The notes under the pieces are model-generated. The model was not told where the DNA came from and did no database searches. It saw only the letters and a list, made by a program, of their open reading frames with translations. Positions 21,083 through 31,749 of a stretch of 64,000 nt of DNA are shown here, in pieces (the first letter of the stretch is position 1; each line of letters opens with the position of its first letter). A program made the position numbers and the translations under genes. The DNA is from Eulemur rufifrons (Eukaryota > Chordata > Mammalia > Primates > Lemuridae): NCBI RefSeq assembly GCF_041146395.1, contig NC_090996.1, positions 26,684,738-26,748,737 of the forward strand. Reading direction: 5' to 3'.

Positions 21083-21539
21083 CCAAATATACTCAGCTAA
21101 ACTGGAGCATCCCATAAATGTTGGCCTCGTCAATGCCTCATTCTGAGACTATAAATGTATTACTCACTTTGAGAATATATATGTATTACTCAATTACTGT
21201 CATCCCTTGAAAGATGCTTTTAGAATTGCCACAAAACCTGAAGCACATTTACTTGCGAGCCTCTGGCTAGCAAATCTTTATGTTTTGGGGGGATGAAGTT
21301 CATGTTTTCAAAGAGGCCATATCAAAAGGCGCTGGGGTCAGGTTTAGAAAGTAAGGTAAGATTCAGCAGGCTGGGATCATTTTTGGCCAAAAACCCAAAT
21401 GGGACTATAAAGAAATGGGATTTATTTTGCTTACTCCATAATCTGGCCAGGGATTAACATTGTTTTTTTAAACATTTCTTATGTGGCAGGCATGGGGCTA
21501 AGCATACCTTTTACAACATCTGGAAAGGTGGTTTTATTT
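21083..21539. other. Non-coding stretch, L1 tail to Alu
   Basis: No gene or repeat recognised. A TA/ATG-rich direct repeat ('atgtattactca') appears at about 21156 and 21181. Confidence 0.4.
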
Positions 21540-21838
21540 ATATTATTTAATTTTTTTTGAGACAGAGTCTCACTCTGTTGTCCTGAGTAGAGTGCTGTAG
21601 CATCAGCCTAGCTCACAGCAGCCTCAAACTCCTGGGCTCAATTGATCCTCTTGCCTCAGTCTCCCGAGTAGCTGGGACTACAGGCACACACCATGATACC
21701 CGGCTAATTTTTCTATTTTTAGTAGAAACAGGGTCTCACTCTTGCTCAGGCTCGTCTCGAACCCCAGACCTCAAGTGATCTTCCTGCCTCGGCCTCCCAG
21801 AGTGCTAGGATTATAGGCGTGAGCCACCGCGCCCGGCC
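21540..21838 (-). repeat. Strepsirrhine Alu SINE, antisense, full length
   Basis: It is complete from the antisense tail ('tttttttgagacagagtctc') to 'gagccaccgcgcccggcc'. 'cttgctcaggctcgtctcg' and 'cccagagtgctaggattata' are strepsirrhine-type variants. A perfect 8-bp flanking match AAAGGTGG (21524-21531 and 21839-21846) is the likely target duplication. Confidence 0.95.
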
Positions 21839-22049
21839 AAAGGTGGAATTTAGACTCCTCATTGTTCACACTGGCTGGGGGAGCTTCTGTTCTTCCCTCA
21901 GCGCCCCCCAGCACACAGCTGGGATTTGCCCACAGGTTGCTTTGACCCCAGAACACTTACACGCAAGGGAAAAGAGAACCTGACCCTCTGGCATGGACCA
22001 GAAAAAGTGGTGACATGGGTACTCAGTGAGGTCTTTGTCGTAGAAAGGC

Positions 22050-22195
22050 AGTATTTCACAGTGCTTAACGCTCAGTCTTTGACCGCCCCTCCATGCCATT
22101 TCTTCCTCTATAAAATAGAGCAGTGATCATCCCATGACCAGGTTATTGGGAGGATTTGATGAGTTGTTCCAAGTGCTTTGCATATGGTTAACTAT
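22050..22195 (+). repeat. MIR fragment, sense
   Basis: 'cagtgcttaacgctcagtc', 'tcttcctctataaaataga' and 'caagtgctttgcatatggt' fit a diverged MIR. Confidence 0.6.
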
Positions 22196-22269
22196 TAACC
22201 TTCCCGTGACCTAACACCAAAAGTAGCTTCTGTTAGATTGAACACGTACTGCATACCAGGCAACTAAGA

Positions 22270-22440
22270 GCATGGCCCCGGGGGGGCCAGATTCCGCGTA
22301 CAATCTTTGTGTGGTCTTGGACAAGTCCTTTGACTTCTCAGTTAAATTGTCTCATTGGTAAAAATGGAGGTATTAATTGTACCTACTTCATAGTGTCGTG
22401 AGGATTAAATGAACGTATGTGCAACTTCTAGAACTGGCAG
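22270..22440 (+). repeat. MIR SINE, sense
   Basis: 'gtggtcttggacaagtcctt', 'ggtattaattgtacctactt' and 'gtgaggattaaatgaacgta' are MIR core and tail. Confidence 0.75.
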
Positions 22441-22612
22441 CAGCACTATCATCCCAACACAAGCTATCTCTTAACCTTTACAACAATGCTGCAAGACAGG
22501 GGATGTTAGCCCATTTTAGAGAAGAGGAAACTGAGGTTAGATGTGGATCCGGGATATGAACTCAGATACAGCTCACTCTAATGCCTGTGTACTTTCCATG
22601 ATATCAGACTGC
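22441..22612 (-). repeat. MIR SINE, antisense
   Basis: 'ccattttagagaagaggaaa', 'ctgaggttagatgtgg' and 'ggatatgaactcagataca' are MIR read antisense, tail to tail with the preceding copy. Confidence 0.7.
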
Positions 22613-23699
22613 TAAATAGTTTTTCTTTCCATTCATGGTTTCTTTCAGATCTACTGAATATCCTAGCTTTTCTATTGCCAAATCTATGTATTCTCTGAGC
22701 TCCAAATGGCAGCCCAGAACCCCTGCTTCATTTTTTTCTTTTTATTGCTATAGTAGACAGTGAGACGGATCCCTTGCTCTAGCAGTTGGGTTTGAAGTTA
22801 TTTTTCTTGAGGATTGGGACTTGAATTTCTGCCTGTGTACCTGCTGCAAATTGATCTTCTTTCTTTTTCCATTTGTCACTCCTGGAATTGCTTCTTTTAA
22901 AAAATATTTTGGAGTAAAAACAAAACAAAACACCTTCCCTCCCCCCAAAAAAACCGAATTAAAAAAGAGCTGGAAATTCAATTAGCACTGGCCTTGGGTT
23001 AAAGCTCCACCCATGGGCAACTTAAACTCGTTATTTGGGGACCAAGAATGCATGGATTTCTTGAGGGAAGCTCTTTGGGTGAATGCTGGTGTGTAGTGAG
23101 GGCTTTGCTCTGAGGTGTTACCTGAAGCAAGCTCGGGGGAGTTGGCGCAGATAGGTTCGAGCAGCCCATGTCACTAAGCAGTTTAAAGCCAACCATTGTC
23201 AGCACAGTTGAAAGGGAAGAAGAAGGCTTATGCTGCAAAAGTGGGAGGCATAGTTTAGTAATGCAAACACACAAAACTGCAGACTTTCAGGAGAGCTCTG
23301 GGGCTGCGCCTCTTTGCAGAGCGTTTCAATAAAATGTTTGTTCAAACAGCAGCTAGGCTGGGCCTTTATGGATTTATTTACTGGTCATTAGCTGCCTGAA
23401 GGAGAAGATGGGGAACAACAAGCTGAGAAACTCCAATTAAAAGTTAGAAATTCTTGCCACTGAACAGGAAGAAATGGTTATGAGGAAACTTGTAAATCTC
23501 CAAGGTTAGTTAATGGAAAAAAAAAGACACCTTTAACCCAAATTCTATTTATAAGCAACCATGTGCAAAGCTTGGTAGACACCATTCTTCCTGCTTGGAC
23601 TCTTCTTTGCAGCCACATCTCTGCCTGCCTAATTCTTCTATTCAGTCTGATTCTTTCTGGCTTTTCAGGAAGCATTCCCTGACCTCTTGCATTGGGATA
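22613..23699. other. Non-coding stretch, unique-looking
   Basis: No repeat is recognised apart from short A-rich patches (22910-22965). 23335-23460 contains AT-rich homeodomain-like words ('ttatggatttattta', 'ccaattaaaag'). No coding frame is supported. Confidence 0.4.
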
Positions 23700-24020
23700 A
23701 TCATACCATTTGCATGACAGTCCAAACTTGAAATCTCAAAAGTTGAATACAATAAGATTTATTTCTCAGTCACATTAAGTATCATGTAGGTTTAGCCGCC
23801 CTGCACTGCCTTGCTGCTGGGAAATCTGGAACATGTGGCTCACTTTGTGGTTCCTCTTTTCCCACTTCTGTCTTTAGAGATGGGAAAAGAGGAAGAGGAA
23901 GCACAACAACTCTTAATGACCTTGACCCGGAAGTGACAGGCATTACTTCTGCTCATAGTCTATTGGTCAGAACTAGTCACATGGTCCCATTCTAACTGCT
24001 GAGGAAGCTGGGAAATACAG
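23700..24020. repeat. Unassigned old interspersed repeat
   Basis: 'aataagatttatttctcagt', 'cttgacccggaagtgacagg' and 'agtcacatggtcccattcta' follow a known style of mammalian LTR-like repeat. Related endings occur near 1000 and 48350. Confidence 0.45.
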
Positions 24021-24133
24021 AAGATAATATGGAATATTTGGTGAGCATTGATAGTCTCTGCTATACCCTGGAGCCTAGGTTGAGTGTTCTTTCTATGTGT
24101 AGTAAAATCTTCCAATCACAGTGCTTCTCTCCC

Positions 24134-24149
24134 TTTTTTTTTTTTTTTT
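24134..24149. repeat. Poly(T) tract
   Basis: Sixteen consecutive T. Confidence 0.9.
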
Positions 24150-24150
24150 G

Positions 24151-24658
24151 GCAATTGCCTGTATAATAGTCCCAAACCTATAAATACTTTGAGAGGACTA
24201 GAACTCATTCCTTACACCCTACCCTACACAGCACAGTCAATAACACTAAACAATTATTGATTGCATAAAGAAAGAAAAGCAGTGAATAGCTCTTCCAGGA
24301 ATATAGCCATTAAAAGAAATGGAGGCATAATTGTTTTTATGGAAATCACTTGCCTAGGAGATTGAATGCCTTATTTGTGATCAGATGGCCTTTAATCTCC
24401 TAGATGTCAATCAAGTCCTTTGATCTGAGAATCTTTGGACAAGAGCATTTGAAATCTTCTCTGAACTTGTACAAGTGATATATTTAATACCAGGCTCTAT
24501 TCAACATTTCTTGGCTTTATCTTAGCTTGCCTATTGATTGTGACTTGTTTCATGTTTTGCTATAATTCATACAAAAATTAGGGAGAATAAGTTGGTGACT
24601 TCCCCCCCCATATGACCCATTAAAAATATTGTATTAGCTCCAACCCATGGAGCAGCAG
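24151..24658. other. Unique stretch with a hairpin-capable segment
   Basis: No repeat family recognised. It contains a 17-bp imperfect inverted repeat (24354-24370 with 24387-24403) and a TCF/LEF-like word at 24417-24426. Confidence 0.45.
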
Positions 24659-24659
24659 A

Positions 24660-24664
24660 CAAAA

Positions 24665-24704
<40 letters not shown>

Positions 24705-24707
24705 TAG
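24660..24707. repeat. Poly(A) followed by (TA)n
   Basis: Over 20 A followed by about a dozen TA units. The adjacent LTR-like repeat starts at 24711. Confidence 0.95.
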
Positions 24708-24710
24708 TAT

Positions 24711-24905
24711 TAGTCAGGGTTCTCCAGAGAAATAGAACATATATGTGTGTGTGTGTAAAATGAGGAATTGGCTCACATGACGAAAGCAGAGAGGTCCTAC
24801 AGTCTGCTGTCTGCAAGATGGAGACCCAGGAAAACCAGTGGTGTAATTCAGTCTGAGTCCGAAGGCCTGAGAACCAGGGGAGCTGGTTACTATTGAAAAT
24901 GTAGT
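24711..24905 (-). repeat. LTR-like repeat, antisense
   Basis: It begins 'attagtcagggttctccaga', 'gaaatagaacata', then 'gaggaattggctcacatgac' and 'gtctgagtccgaaggcc'. The same family in sense orientation lies at 27595-27992. The family name is not certain. Confidence 0.6.
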
Positions 24906-24984
24906 AACCCATATGGAATATTCTGGTCAAATAAACATATTAAGAAATTTTTTGGCAAAGTTTAAAGGTGGCCAAAAATAATTT

Positions 24985-25440
24985 TTAGATGATTCTGTAG
25001 AAGACGTTTTATTAGTGTTTACATAGTTGAGATCATGCTGAATGTTTATTTGTGCTTTTTTCCCCTCTGAGCGTGATGTTGTAAGCATCTGTTTGTGTCA
25101 TTAAAAACTTACTGTAAGCTTTATTTCAAGTGGCTTGCTCCATATTCCAGCTTGTTACCACTCACTAATTGTGGGGCATTTAGGTTGCTTTGAGTTTTCA
25201 CTTCCTTGATTTTTTTCCTTAGGGTATATTTCCAGAGATGGAATTACTTGGTCAAAGGATAGGAGCATTGTAAAGACCTTGCTAGCAATTGCCAAATTAT
25301 TTTCTAGAAAAATCAGAACAATTACAGTTTCTCCAGCAATGGGCTAGCATCAGGGCTCATGGTGGTCTTACTGTACCCTAGTTGGCATATAAGCATCTCA
25401 AACGTCTTTGTGAATGCAACAGGCTGAAATTGAAGTTGTT
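24985..25440 (-). repeat. L1M 3' part, antisense
   Basis: 'ggggcatttaggttgctttg', 'ttccagagatggaattactt' and 'gccaaattattttctagaaa' are antisense L1M landmarks in order. Confidence 0.7.
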
Positions 25441-25565
25441 TTTTTAAAACATGCATATCTCATGATCTGGTGTTTAATATACTGTGGGTCTCCGACTCTT
25501 GATTGTTGACATTTGCCCTGCATTAGCAGTCAGCTTCTAGACATGGTTCTAAATAACATAGACAA

Positions 25566-25748
25566 GGGTTTGTCAACCTTGGCACTATTGACATTTGGGG
25601 TCAGATAATTCTCTGTTGATAAATCAGTGCTGACCTGTGCATTGGTGCCCCTCCAACCCCAGTGTGATGATCAATAAAAAAATGTCTCCAGACATTGCCA
25701 AATGTCCTCTGGGGGACAAAAATCACCCATGGTTGACAATCGTCGACT
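25566..25748 (-). mobile_element. MER5A-type element, antisense
   Basis: 'agggtttgtcaaccttggca', 'ctattgacatttggggtca', 'gtctccagacattgccaaat' and a right end 'catggttgacaat' span nearly the whole element. Confidence 0.8.
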
Positions 25749-25829
25749 TAGATCAATTCAAGAAAATGAGGAAAAAATGTGGTAATTGAAGGATGCTGCT
25801 CCTGATCAGATGGTTGAAGCTGGTGTTTA

Positions 25830-26075
25830 TTTTCTAACACCTTTTTTATTCTGGAAAATTTCAAACATATACAAAAGTAGAACCCCCATGTACCTATCAC
25901 CCAGTTTCCACAATTATTAATTTATGGCTCATCTTGTTTCAATCCTATAAGTACCACTTCTCCCCTTCTCGTATTTTTGAACTAAATCCCACAGCGTATC
26001 ATTTCCTCTATCCATCCACTGGTATTTCAGTAGACTATGGTGCTTAAAAGTCTTTGTAGTATTTCATCCAGCTAT
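25830..26075. repeat. Unassigned repeat (related to 8966-9180)
   Basis: 'tctggaaaatttcaaacata', 'acccccatgtacctatcacc' and 'aactaaatcccacagcgtat' keep the order of a common old repeat, possibly an L1M end. Confidence 0.45.
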
Positions 26076-26076
26076 C

Positions 26077-26745
26077 CATGCAACAAAAATTTATTGTTGC
26101 ATGTCTACTAAGCACAAGGCACTGGGCCAGGGGCTGGAGACCCAAGGACGAACAAAACAGGTACAGGTACTGCCTTCAGAGCCTGCATACTGCAGACGAT
26201 CAATCAATGAGGAAATAAGTAAAAAAGAAAATTTCAGATGGTGATCCATGCTTTAAAGAAAGAAAAATTGGTTTAAGTTATAAAGGATGCCTTGGGTGGA
26301 GGAAATAATACACAGGCTTAACAAAGAATGTCTTTCTCAACTGTGAGGGAGTCCTGAGAGACAAGAAAGAACCAGCCAGGAAAAATCTGCAGGTGTTTTC
26401 CAGATGGAGTTAAAAGCACTTACGATGTCTCCAAGACAGGAACGAACCCAGGGCAGGATGGGGCCACGGTTAGAATGGGTAACTCTGAGTGGTATGGGGG
26501 TGCTCAGAAAGGCAGGCAGGGGTCAGATATTGTAGGACCCCTATGGCCTTGGTAAAGACTTTGGGTTTTATTCCATGAGTGATGTGTTTCTGGAAGGTGC
26601 TGAGCAGAAGATGGCAGATCTGATCTCAGGAATGTCACTGTGGCTGCTGAGTCAACCAAGAGGCCATCGTAGTGGTCCAGGTGAGAGTGATGGAGGCTGC
26701 AGTGGCAGGAAAGTGAGAGAGGTGGATGGGTGTGATGGTGATGGA
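26077..26745 (+). repeat. Ancient mammalian repeat, long fragment, unassigned
   Basis: Two collinear parts of the same old repeat: 'actaagcacaaggcactggg' with 'gaacaaaacaggtacaggta' (26077-26290), and 'attgtaggacccctatggcc', 'ggttttattccatgagtgat', 'tagtggtccaggtgagagtg' (26500-26745). The 72- and 84-codon frames at 26504-26793 lie within it. Confidence 0.5.
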
Positions 26746-26757
26746 TGGTCTTTTTCA

Positions 26758-27022
26758 AATTTTTATTTTTTTTTTAGCTTTATTGGGGCATAAATGATAA
26801 ACAAAAATTTGCACCCATTTAATGTATACATCTCAATGAGTTTGGATATATGCATACACCACGATAACATCACCATAATCAAGGTAGTAAACATATCCAT
26901 CACCTCCAAAAATTTCCCTGTGTTCTTTTGTGGTATGTGTGTGTGTGTGTATGTGTGTGTATGTGTGTGTGTGCATGCATGTGCTTTGGTAAGGACACTT
27001 TACATGAGATCTAACTTCTTAA
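26758..27022 (-). repeat. L1M 3' end, antisense, left part
   Basis: 'agctttattggggcataaat', 'acatctcaatgagtttggat' and 'catccatcacctccaaaaat' region are antisense L1. The copy is interrupted at 27023 by a hAT fossil. A TG microsatellite lies at 26936-26972. Confidence 0.75.
26936..26972. repeat. (TG)n microsatellite with ATG interruptions
   Basis: A GT run interrupted twice by an A. Confidence 0.85.
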
Positions 27023-27371
27023 CATACTTTAAAGCTGCAGCCTCCAACCCTGGGCTGTGGACCAGTACCAGTCTGTGGCCTGTTGGGAACCAGGCTGCAC
27101 AGCAGGAGGTGAGTGGCAGGTGAGCATGTGAAGCTTCATCTGTATTTACAGCCGCTCCCCATCACTCGTATCACTGTCTGAGCTCCTCCTCCTGTCAGAT
27201 CAGCTGCGGCATTATATTCTCATAGAAGCATGAACCCTACTGTAAACTGCACATGTGAGGGATCTAGGTTGCGGCTCCTTATGAGAATCTAATGCTTGAT
27301 GATCTGAGGTGGAGCTGGGAGGTGATGTTATTGCTGGGGAGTGGCTGCAAATACAGATTTTCATTAGCAGA
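27023..27371. mobile_element. hAT-like DNA transposon fossil inside L1M
   Basis: The left terminal repeat region ('cctccaaccctgggctgtgg') is followed by 'gaggtgagtggcaggtgag', 'gcacatgtgagggatctagg' and 'tatgagaatctaatgct'. It is the same family and orientation as 14346-14662. L1M continues on both sides. Confidence 0.8.
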
Positions 27372-27592
27372 GACTAGTTCCTCTCACTTAGCATACTACC
27401 CTCTAGTTCATCCATGTGTTGAAAATGGCAAGATTTCCTTCTGTTTCAAGGCTGAATAATATTTCATTGCATTTATATGTCACACTTTCTTTATCCACTC
27501 ATCTGTTGAACACTTAGGTTGTTTCCATATCTTGGCTACTGTGAGTAGTACTGCAATGAACATGGGAGTGCAGACGTCTCTTTGAGTTGTGT
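27372..27592 (-). repeat. L1M, antisense, right part after the hAT fossil
   Basis: 'cctctcacttagcatactac', 'ggcaagatttccttctgttt', 'tgtttccatatcttggctac' and 'aatgaacatgggagtgcaga' continue the L1M. Some L1 sequence is missing between the two parts, so the insertion was accompanied or followed by deletion. Confidence 0.8.
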
Positions 27593-27594
27593 GA

Positions 27595-27992
27595 TGTGTC
27601 AGTTTGGTTGCGCTACAGCCCCCCATGAGTCAATCAAATGCTAATCTAGGTGTTTCTGTGAAAGTGTGTTGCAGCTGTAATTAGAGTCTGTAATTGGTTG
27701 ACTTTGCACAAGGAAGAGTATCCTCAATGATCTCGGTGGGCCTGGCTCAATCAGTTGAAAAGATTTAAGAGCAGAGCAGAGGCTCCCCCGATGAAGAAGA
27801 AATTCTGCCTGAGGACCACAGCTTCAGCCTGTGCCCAGGAGTTCCAGCTTGTCCTTCCTGGAGTTCTGCCCTGCGGATTTGGGACTTGCCTAGCCGGCTC
27901 CTACAATTGCATAAGCCAATTTCTTGCAATAACTCTCTCTCTCTGTATTTCCTGCTGGTTCTGCTTTACTGTTGAACCTTGATCGATACAAT
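27595..27992 (+). repeat. LTR-like repeat, sense
   Basis: 'tgtcagtttggttgcgcta', 'gtgtttctgtgaaagtgtgt', 'gtgggcctggctcaatcagt', 'agaagaaattctgcctgagg' and 'gccaatttcttgcaataact' run in the order of an old LTR-like repeat. Its partner is the antisense copy at 24711-24905. The 75-codon frame 27755-27982 is inside it. Confidence 0.65.
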
Positions 27993-29074
27993 GGGTTTGG
28001 ACTATAGTTCACAGGCATGGCTGAGAGGCTTTGCTGATGCTCTGGATAAAGAAGTGAGGGAAAGCAACGGATCAATCCTCGATCAATGGATCAATACTTA
28101 ATCAGTGTATCTCACGGATGGTGATCTCATGATCTTCTGACACAATGATCTTGTATACACACCCTCTACCCTTGAAAGAGTGAAGGTTTGGCCAAAGTCG
28201 GGGTTGGATGGTTCACTTTGCACCTTTCTGATTTCACCCAGTGTCTTTGACACTGTCCTCCAGAACAGGGCTCACCTATTCCGATCCTATTTATTGATCA
28301 TTCGTTAAAGTGCTTGCACGTTTCCCTTGCCACTCCTAATTAGCATCATTTTAAGGGAAAACCTGCCGGAATTCTCTGCAGAACTCCATGAAGTACAAAT
28401 GGGTGTTTTCAGTGCCAGTGTTTCCAGCCCTCAAATATCTCTACAGAGCGATTTTCGTGCCTCTCCCTTGTAGTCTGTCACCTTCCTGTTGTTGGTTAAA
28501 GGGTTAAGGATGGGAATGGGTGGGCTTCCAGCTGTGTCCTTCTGGAAGGCCTCAGATTGGAAGAGATTGAGGGGGAAAAAGATGGTTTTGAATCAGAATT
28601 TCCATATGGGGGGCAGGATAGCAGGTGATCTCTCCTTTTCAAAGGAGTCTGGCAAGGTGCACGGCTGCAGCAGGGCTGATCTGAGGGGAGAGAACCTTCT
28701 CTCTTGTGGATGATTCATGGGGAGATTGCTTAGCTGACCGCCGATCCTCCTGGAAGTTTCTAGATGCTTTTGAAATTCCCTGCTGTGTGTGGGCAAAGAG
28801 ACATCTAGGGAGTAGCAAATTAGGGCAAATGCCCCCACGGGGGCCCGGGAGGGGGTCCATGGTTTCAGACTCTTTTGAGCAGAGAGAGTGACTCTAGGAG
28901 GCAGGCCCAAAAAGTTTAAAAAAGGAAGCCCAGCTCATTTATAGACAGACAGCTCATGGACCCTTTTCTCTTTTTTCTATCACAAAGGCAAGGAGGCGGG
29001 TGGATAGCTGTTCTGTGGCTCTTGCCCTTGTTCAAGGCTTTCCTTGAAAGTCACAAAAACCAGGAAAGAGCGCT
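27993..29074. other. Unique-looking stretch
   Basis: No repeat recognised over about 1 kb. 28275-28500 has mixed composition and homeodomain-like words ('cctaattagcatcatttta'), so it could be a conserved non-coding element. Overlapping frames at 28489-28910 have no recognised domain. Confidence 0.4.
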
Positions 29075-29117
29075 CCCATTGTAAAAATTATACATGCTCA
29101 TTATAAAAACAAAATTC

Positions 29118-29182
29118 ACACTGTCTCTCTCTCTCTATATATATATATTTATATATAAAATACTCACACACACACACACGCA
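29118..29182. repeat. Compound microsatellite (CT)n(TA)n...(CA)n
   Basis: Adjacent runs of CT, TA and, after a short gap, CA units. Confidence 0.9.
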
Positions 29183-29298
29183 CACAAACAGGAAAGAGAA
29201 AAACCTCCCAAACTTTCCCTACTCAGAGACAACCACTGTTAAAATTTTTGGTAAATATTATTCTGGATATTTCTAAACATACCTTTACACAGAGGCAT

Positions 29299-29420
29299 CC
29301 CCCCCCCCCCCCCCGCCCCCAAACACACACAAACACACACACTCACACACGCTTACGACCACACATACACATGCTCAAAACTTTCTCAGACACACACACT
29401 CACACCCACACACGCTTCTG
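29299..29420. repeat. C-run and CA-rich degenerate microsatellite
   Basis: A run of about 17 C broken by one G, followed by interrupted ACAC and CACT units to 29420. The C-run length is prone to sequencing and polymerase error. Confidence 0.9.
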
Positions 29421-29690
29421 TGTAAATGAGACCACATCCTGCCTGTTCTGTAACCTGCTTTTTCCCTTGACATTATGCCATGGTCCTCTTTCTGGGTCAA
29501 CACATTTAGAAATATCTCATCAATTTTAATGGCTACTTAAAATTCCACTGTGTGGTTAAAATGTATAATAGTTAACCGGTTCCCCATTGGTGGATGTTTA
29601 GATCGATTTCAATGATTATTGTAGAGAATGTTGCTGTGAAATCCTTGTGGTTACATCTTGATCCACATGTTTAATTTATTGCTCATTAAA

Positions 29691-30129
29691 CATGTCTTTT
29701 TTTAAACTATCTTTTTTTTTTTTTTAAAGTACTGTGCTTAATAGTCTTTTTGGGGAGCTGACATGAGAAGATAATGTGGGATTTCCTGAGACTTCGGAAT
29801 CCCCTAGGAATGTTCTCAGTGTGGGAATGAATCCCAGAAGCCAGGCTGAAGTCAGCGCTGCCCAGATTTTCTGATTATAAGAATGATGAAGGGCACATGC
29901 TAAAAGTCCAGGTTCCTGGGCCCTCTATGACCTATTGTGTCAGTCTCCTCATGGGCTGAGACAGAGGCACCTGGCATGGATGGGGACTTAGGGGCAGAGA
30001 GCAGCAGGAGAAAGCTGCAGGAACTTGCAGAATCATTGGCTGATTGGCATAACTCAGGTTCAAACCAAATTTAAATGTCTCGGAGGGACCTAGGGACCCA
30101 GAGACCCAGGAAGTTACAATATGGTGAGA
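29691..30129. other. Non-coding stretch; MER20-like wording at 29860-29960
   Basis: T-rich tract at 29710-29725. 'gctaaaagtccaggttcctg' followed by 'ggccc' resembles MER20 but the match is short. Confidence 0.35.
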
Positions 30130-30440
30130 AAAGTGTTAAGTGCCAGTACAGGATGTATTGAAAGCATCAAAAATGCTCATCAACCTTTGGAGGTCTGGGC
30201 AGGCTTCCTGGAGGAAGCCAACTCCAAATAAGTGCTCTAAGGTGTTTCAGAAATGGCCAGGTGATGGAAATGTGGGAGGGGCTTCAGGGGAGAGCATTGT
30301 GGGAAGAGAGCAAAGCTGTTATAAAGGCCAGGAAGAGAGAAAGGGATGTTGGACAAACAGATGAACAGGTAACTTCAAAACTTTGGGCTAAATGTGATGA
30401 GAATGGTGACTGAGACTCAGCCTGGGGGAGTGCTTGGGGT
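30130..30440 (+). repeat. Ancient mammalian repeat fragment, unassigned
   Basis: 'cttcctggaggaagccaact' and 'agagcaaagctgttataaag' with 'gccaggaagagagaa' read like the middle of the same old repeat seen at 26077-26745. Confidence 0.4.
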
Positions 30441-30574
30441 TTGATAAAACTTACTGAAACCTGATATTCTCCTGAAGGTCATCTTTTTTCTCTTGCCCAC
30501 AGGGACCAAAAGGACTTTTCCTGTAAGTCAGAAAACAATAAACTAGCATTTGCTTCAGTGCCTGATATTACTGT

Positions 30575-31140
30575 CTTTTAAAAAATTTTCAAATATTTAA
30601 TTGACAAAATTGTATATGTTCAAAGTATACCACATGATGCTCTGATACATGTAGACATTGTATAATGAATACCAGAATCAAATTAATTAACACATCCTTC
30701 ACAACTGATAGTTACCAGCAAAGGAAACTAATAAATCTCTGGGAACTGACCCTCCAAAAAATGGAGATCTATGAATTGTCTGAAAAATAATTCAGAATAA
30801 CCATCTTTCAAAAGCTCAATGAGAATGAAGAAAACACAGATAGATAGCTAAACAAATTTTTTAAAAAAATGAACAAAATGAGAAGTTTAATAAAGAAATA
30901 GAAATCATGTTAAAAAAACAAATAGAAATCCTCGAGCTGAAGAATACAATGATAGAACTGAAAAATTTTAATTGAGAGCTTCAGCAGCAAACTTGATCAG
31001 GCAGAAGAAAGAATCAGCAAACTCAAAAGGACATAATTTGAAATTAACAAATTAGAGGAATAAAAAGAAAAAAGAATGACAGAGTGAAGAGACCATAAAG
31101 GACTTATGGAACATCATCAAGTATTCAAATAAACCAATAT
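30575..31140. repeat. Rearranged L1: antisense 3' end joined to sense ORF1-side sequence
   Basis: 30575-30705 is antisense L1 3' end ('ttgacaaaattgtatatgtt', 'gatacatgtagacattgtat'). From about 30711 the strand switches to sense L1 5'-side sequence ('aaaaaatggagatctatgaa', 'gctgaagaatacaatgatag', 'aggcagaagaaagaatcagc'). This fits 5' inversion with loss of most of ORF2, or two insertions. ORF1-like text is interrupted by stops and non-functional. Confidence 0.75.
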
Positions 31141-31749
31141 TATTGTAATTAAAGGTGCTTCACTTTCATGTGGCCAACATAGTGATTAAAGTAATACATA
31201 GGATGGGAGGTAGAACTCAGGCATATAAATAAAGCCAGGATTGCTTTGTGATTATTTCTGGTTTTAAATGAGAAGTCGGAAATAGCTTTGTAATTGTCAA
31301 TAGACTGGGATTATGAGAAGGAAATTTGGAGAGCAGATTATTTTAAGAAACTGAAATTCCCCATAGAGTTAGTCTGATATAAGTGATATAACTTAAATGC
31401 TCTGAGACATCAAAACTTTCCTCCTGACCTCCTCAGTGGTGGTTTCCGAAATTTCTATCTGTATGTAGCCTTAGTTGGGGTAAAGGCTTGAGTGTGGATG
31501 ATTGCTTATATACGCATATGGTGTGGGCTGTGACACTCTCAGTGTGGTTCTTGGACCATGTACTTCAGAACCATCTGGAAGCCTCTAGAGGGCACATCCT
31601 TTGGTCCTACCCTAGACCCATGGAGGTAGACACTCTTGGATATTTATCTAGTATTGATCTTGGCTCCTGCTCCCGCCCTCTTCTTTCTCTTAACAGAATC
31701 ATACTTTTGTTGTTCAGGTATACAGCCTCCTCCATGACATCATAAAACT
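31141..31749. other. Non-coding stretch; MER20-like scrap at 31535-31625
   Basis: 'gtggttcttggaccatgtac', 'ttcagaaccatctggaagc' resembles part of MER20. The rest is unassigned. Confidence 0.35.

Larger units (their letters stand above)
29075..29690 (-). repeat. L1M 3' UTR and ORF2 end, antisense
   Basis: 'actcagagacaaccactgtt', 'cctgcctgttctgtaacctg', 'ttttaatggctacttaaaat', 'ccccattggtggatgtttag' and 'gttgctgtgaaatccttgtg' are antisense L1M. Two simple repeats have expanded within it. Confidence 0.75.

Noticed and set aside
26504..26793. His-rich minus frame and its plus partner as genes
   Set aside because: Inside an ancient repeat with GTGATG-type simple sequence.
29094..29529. CA/CT-rich open frames as low-complexity proteins
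   Set aside because: They are translations of microsatellites inside an antisense L1M.
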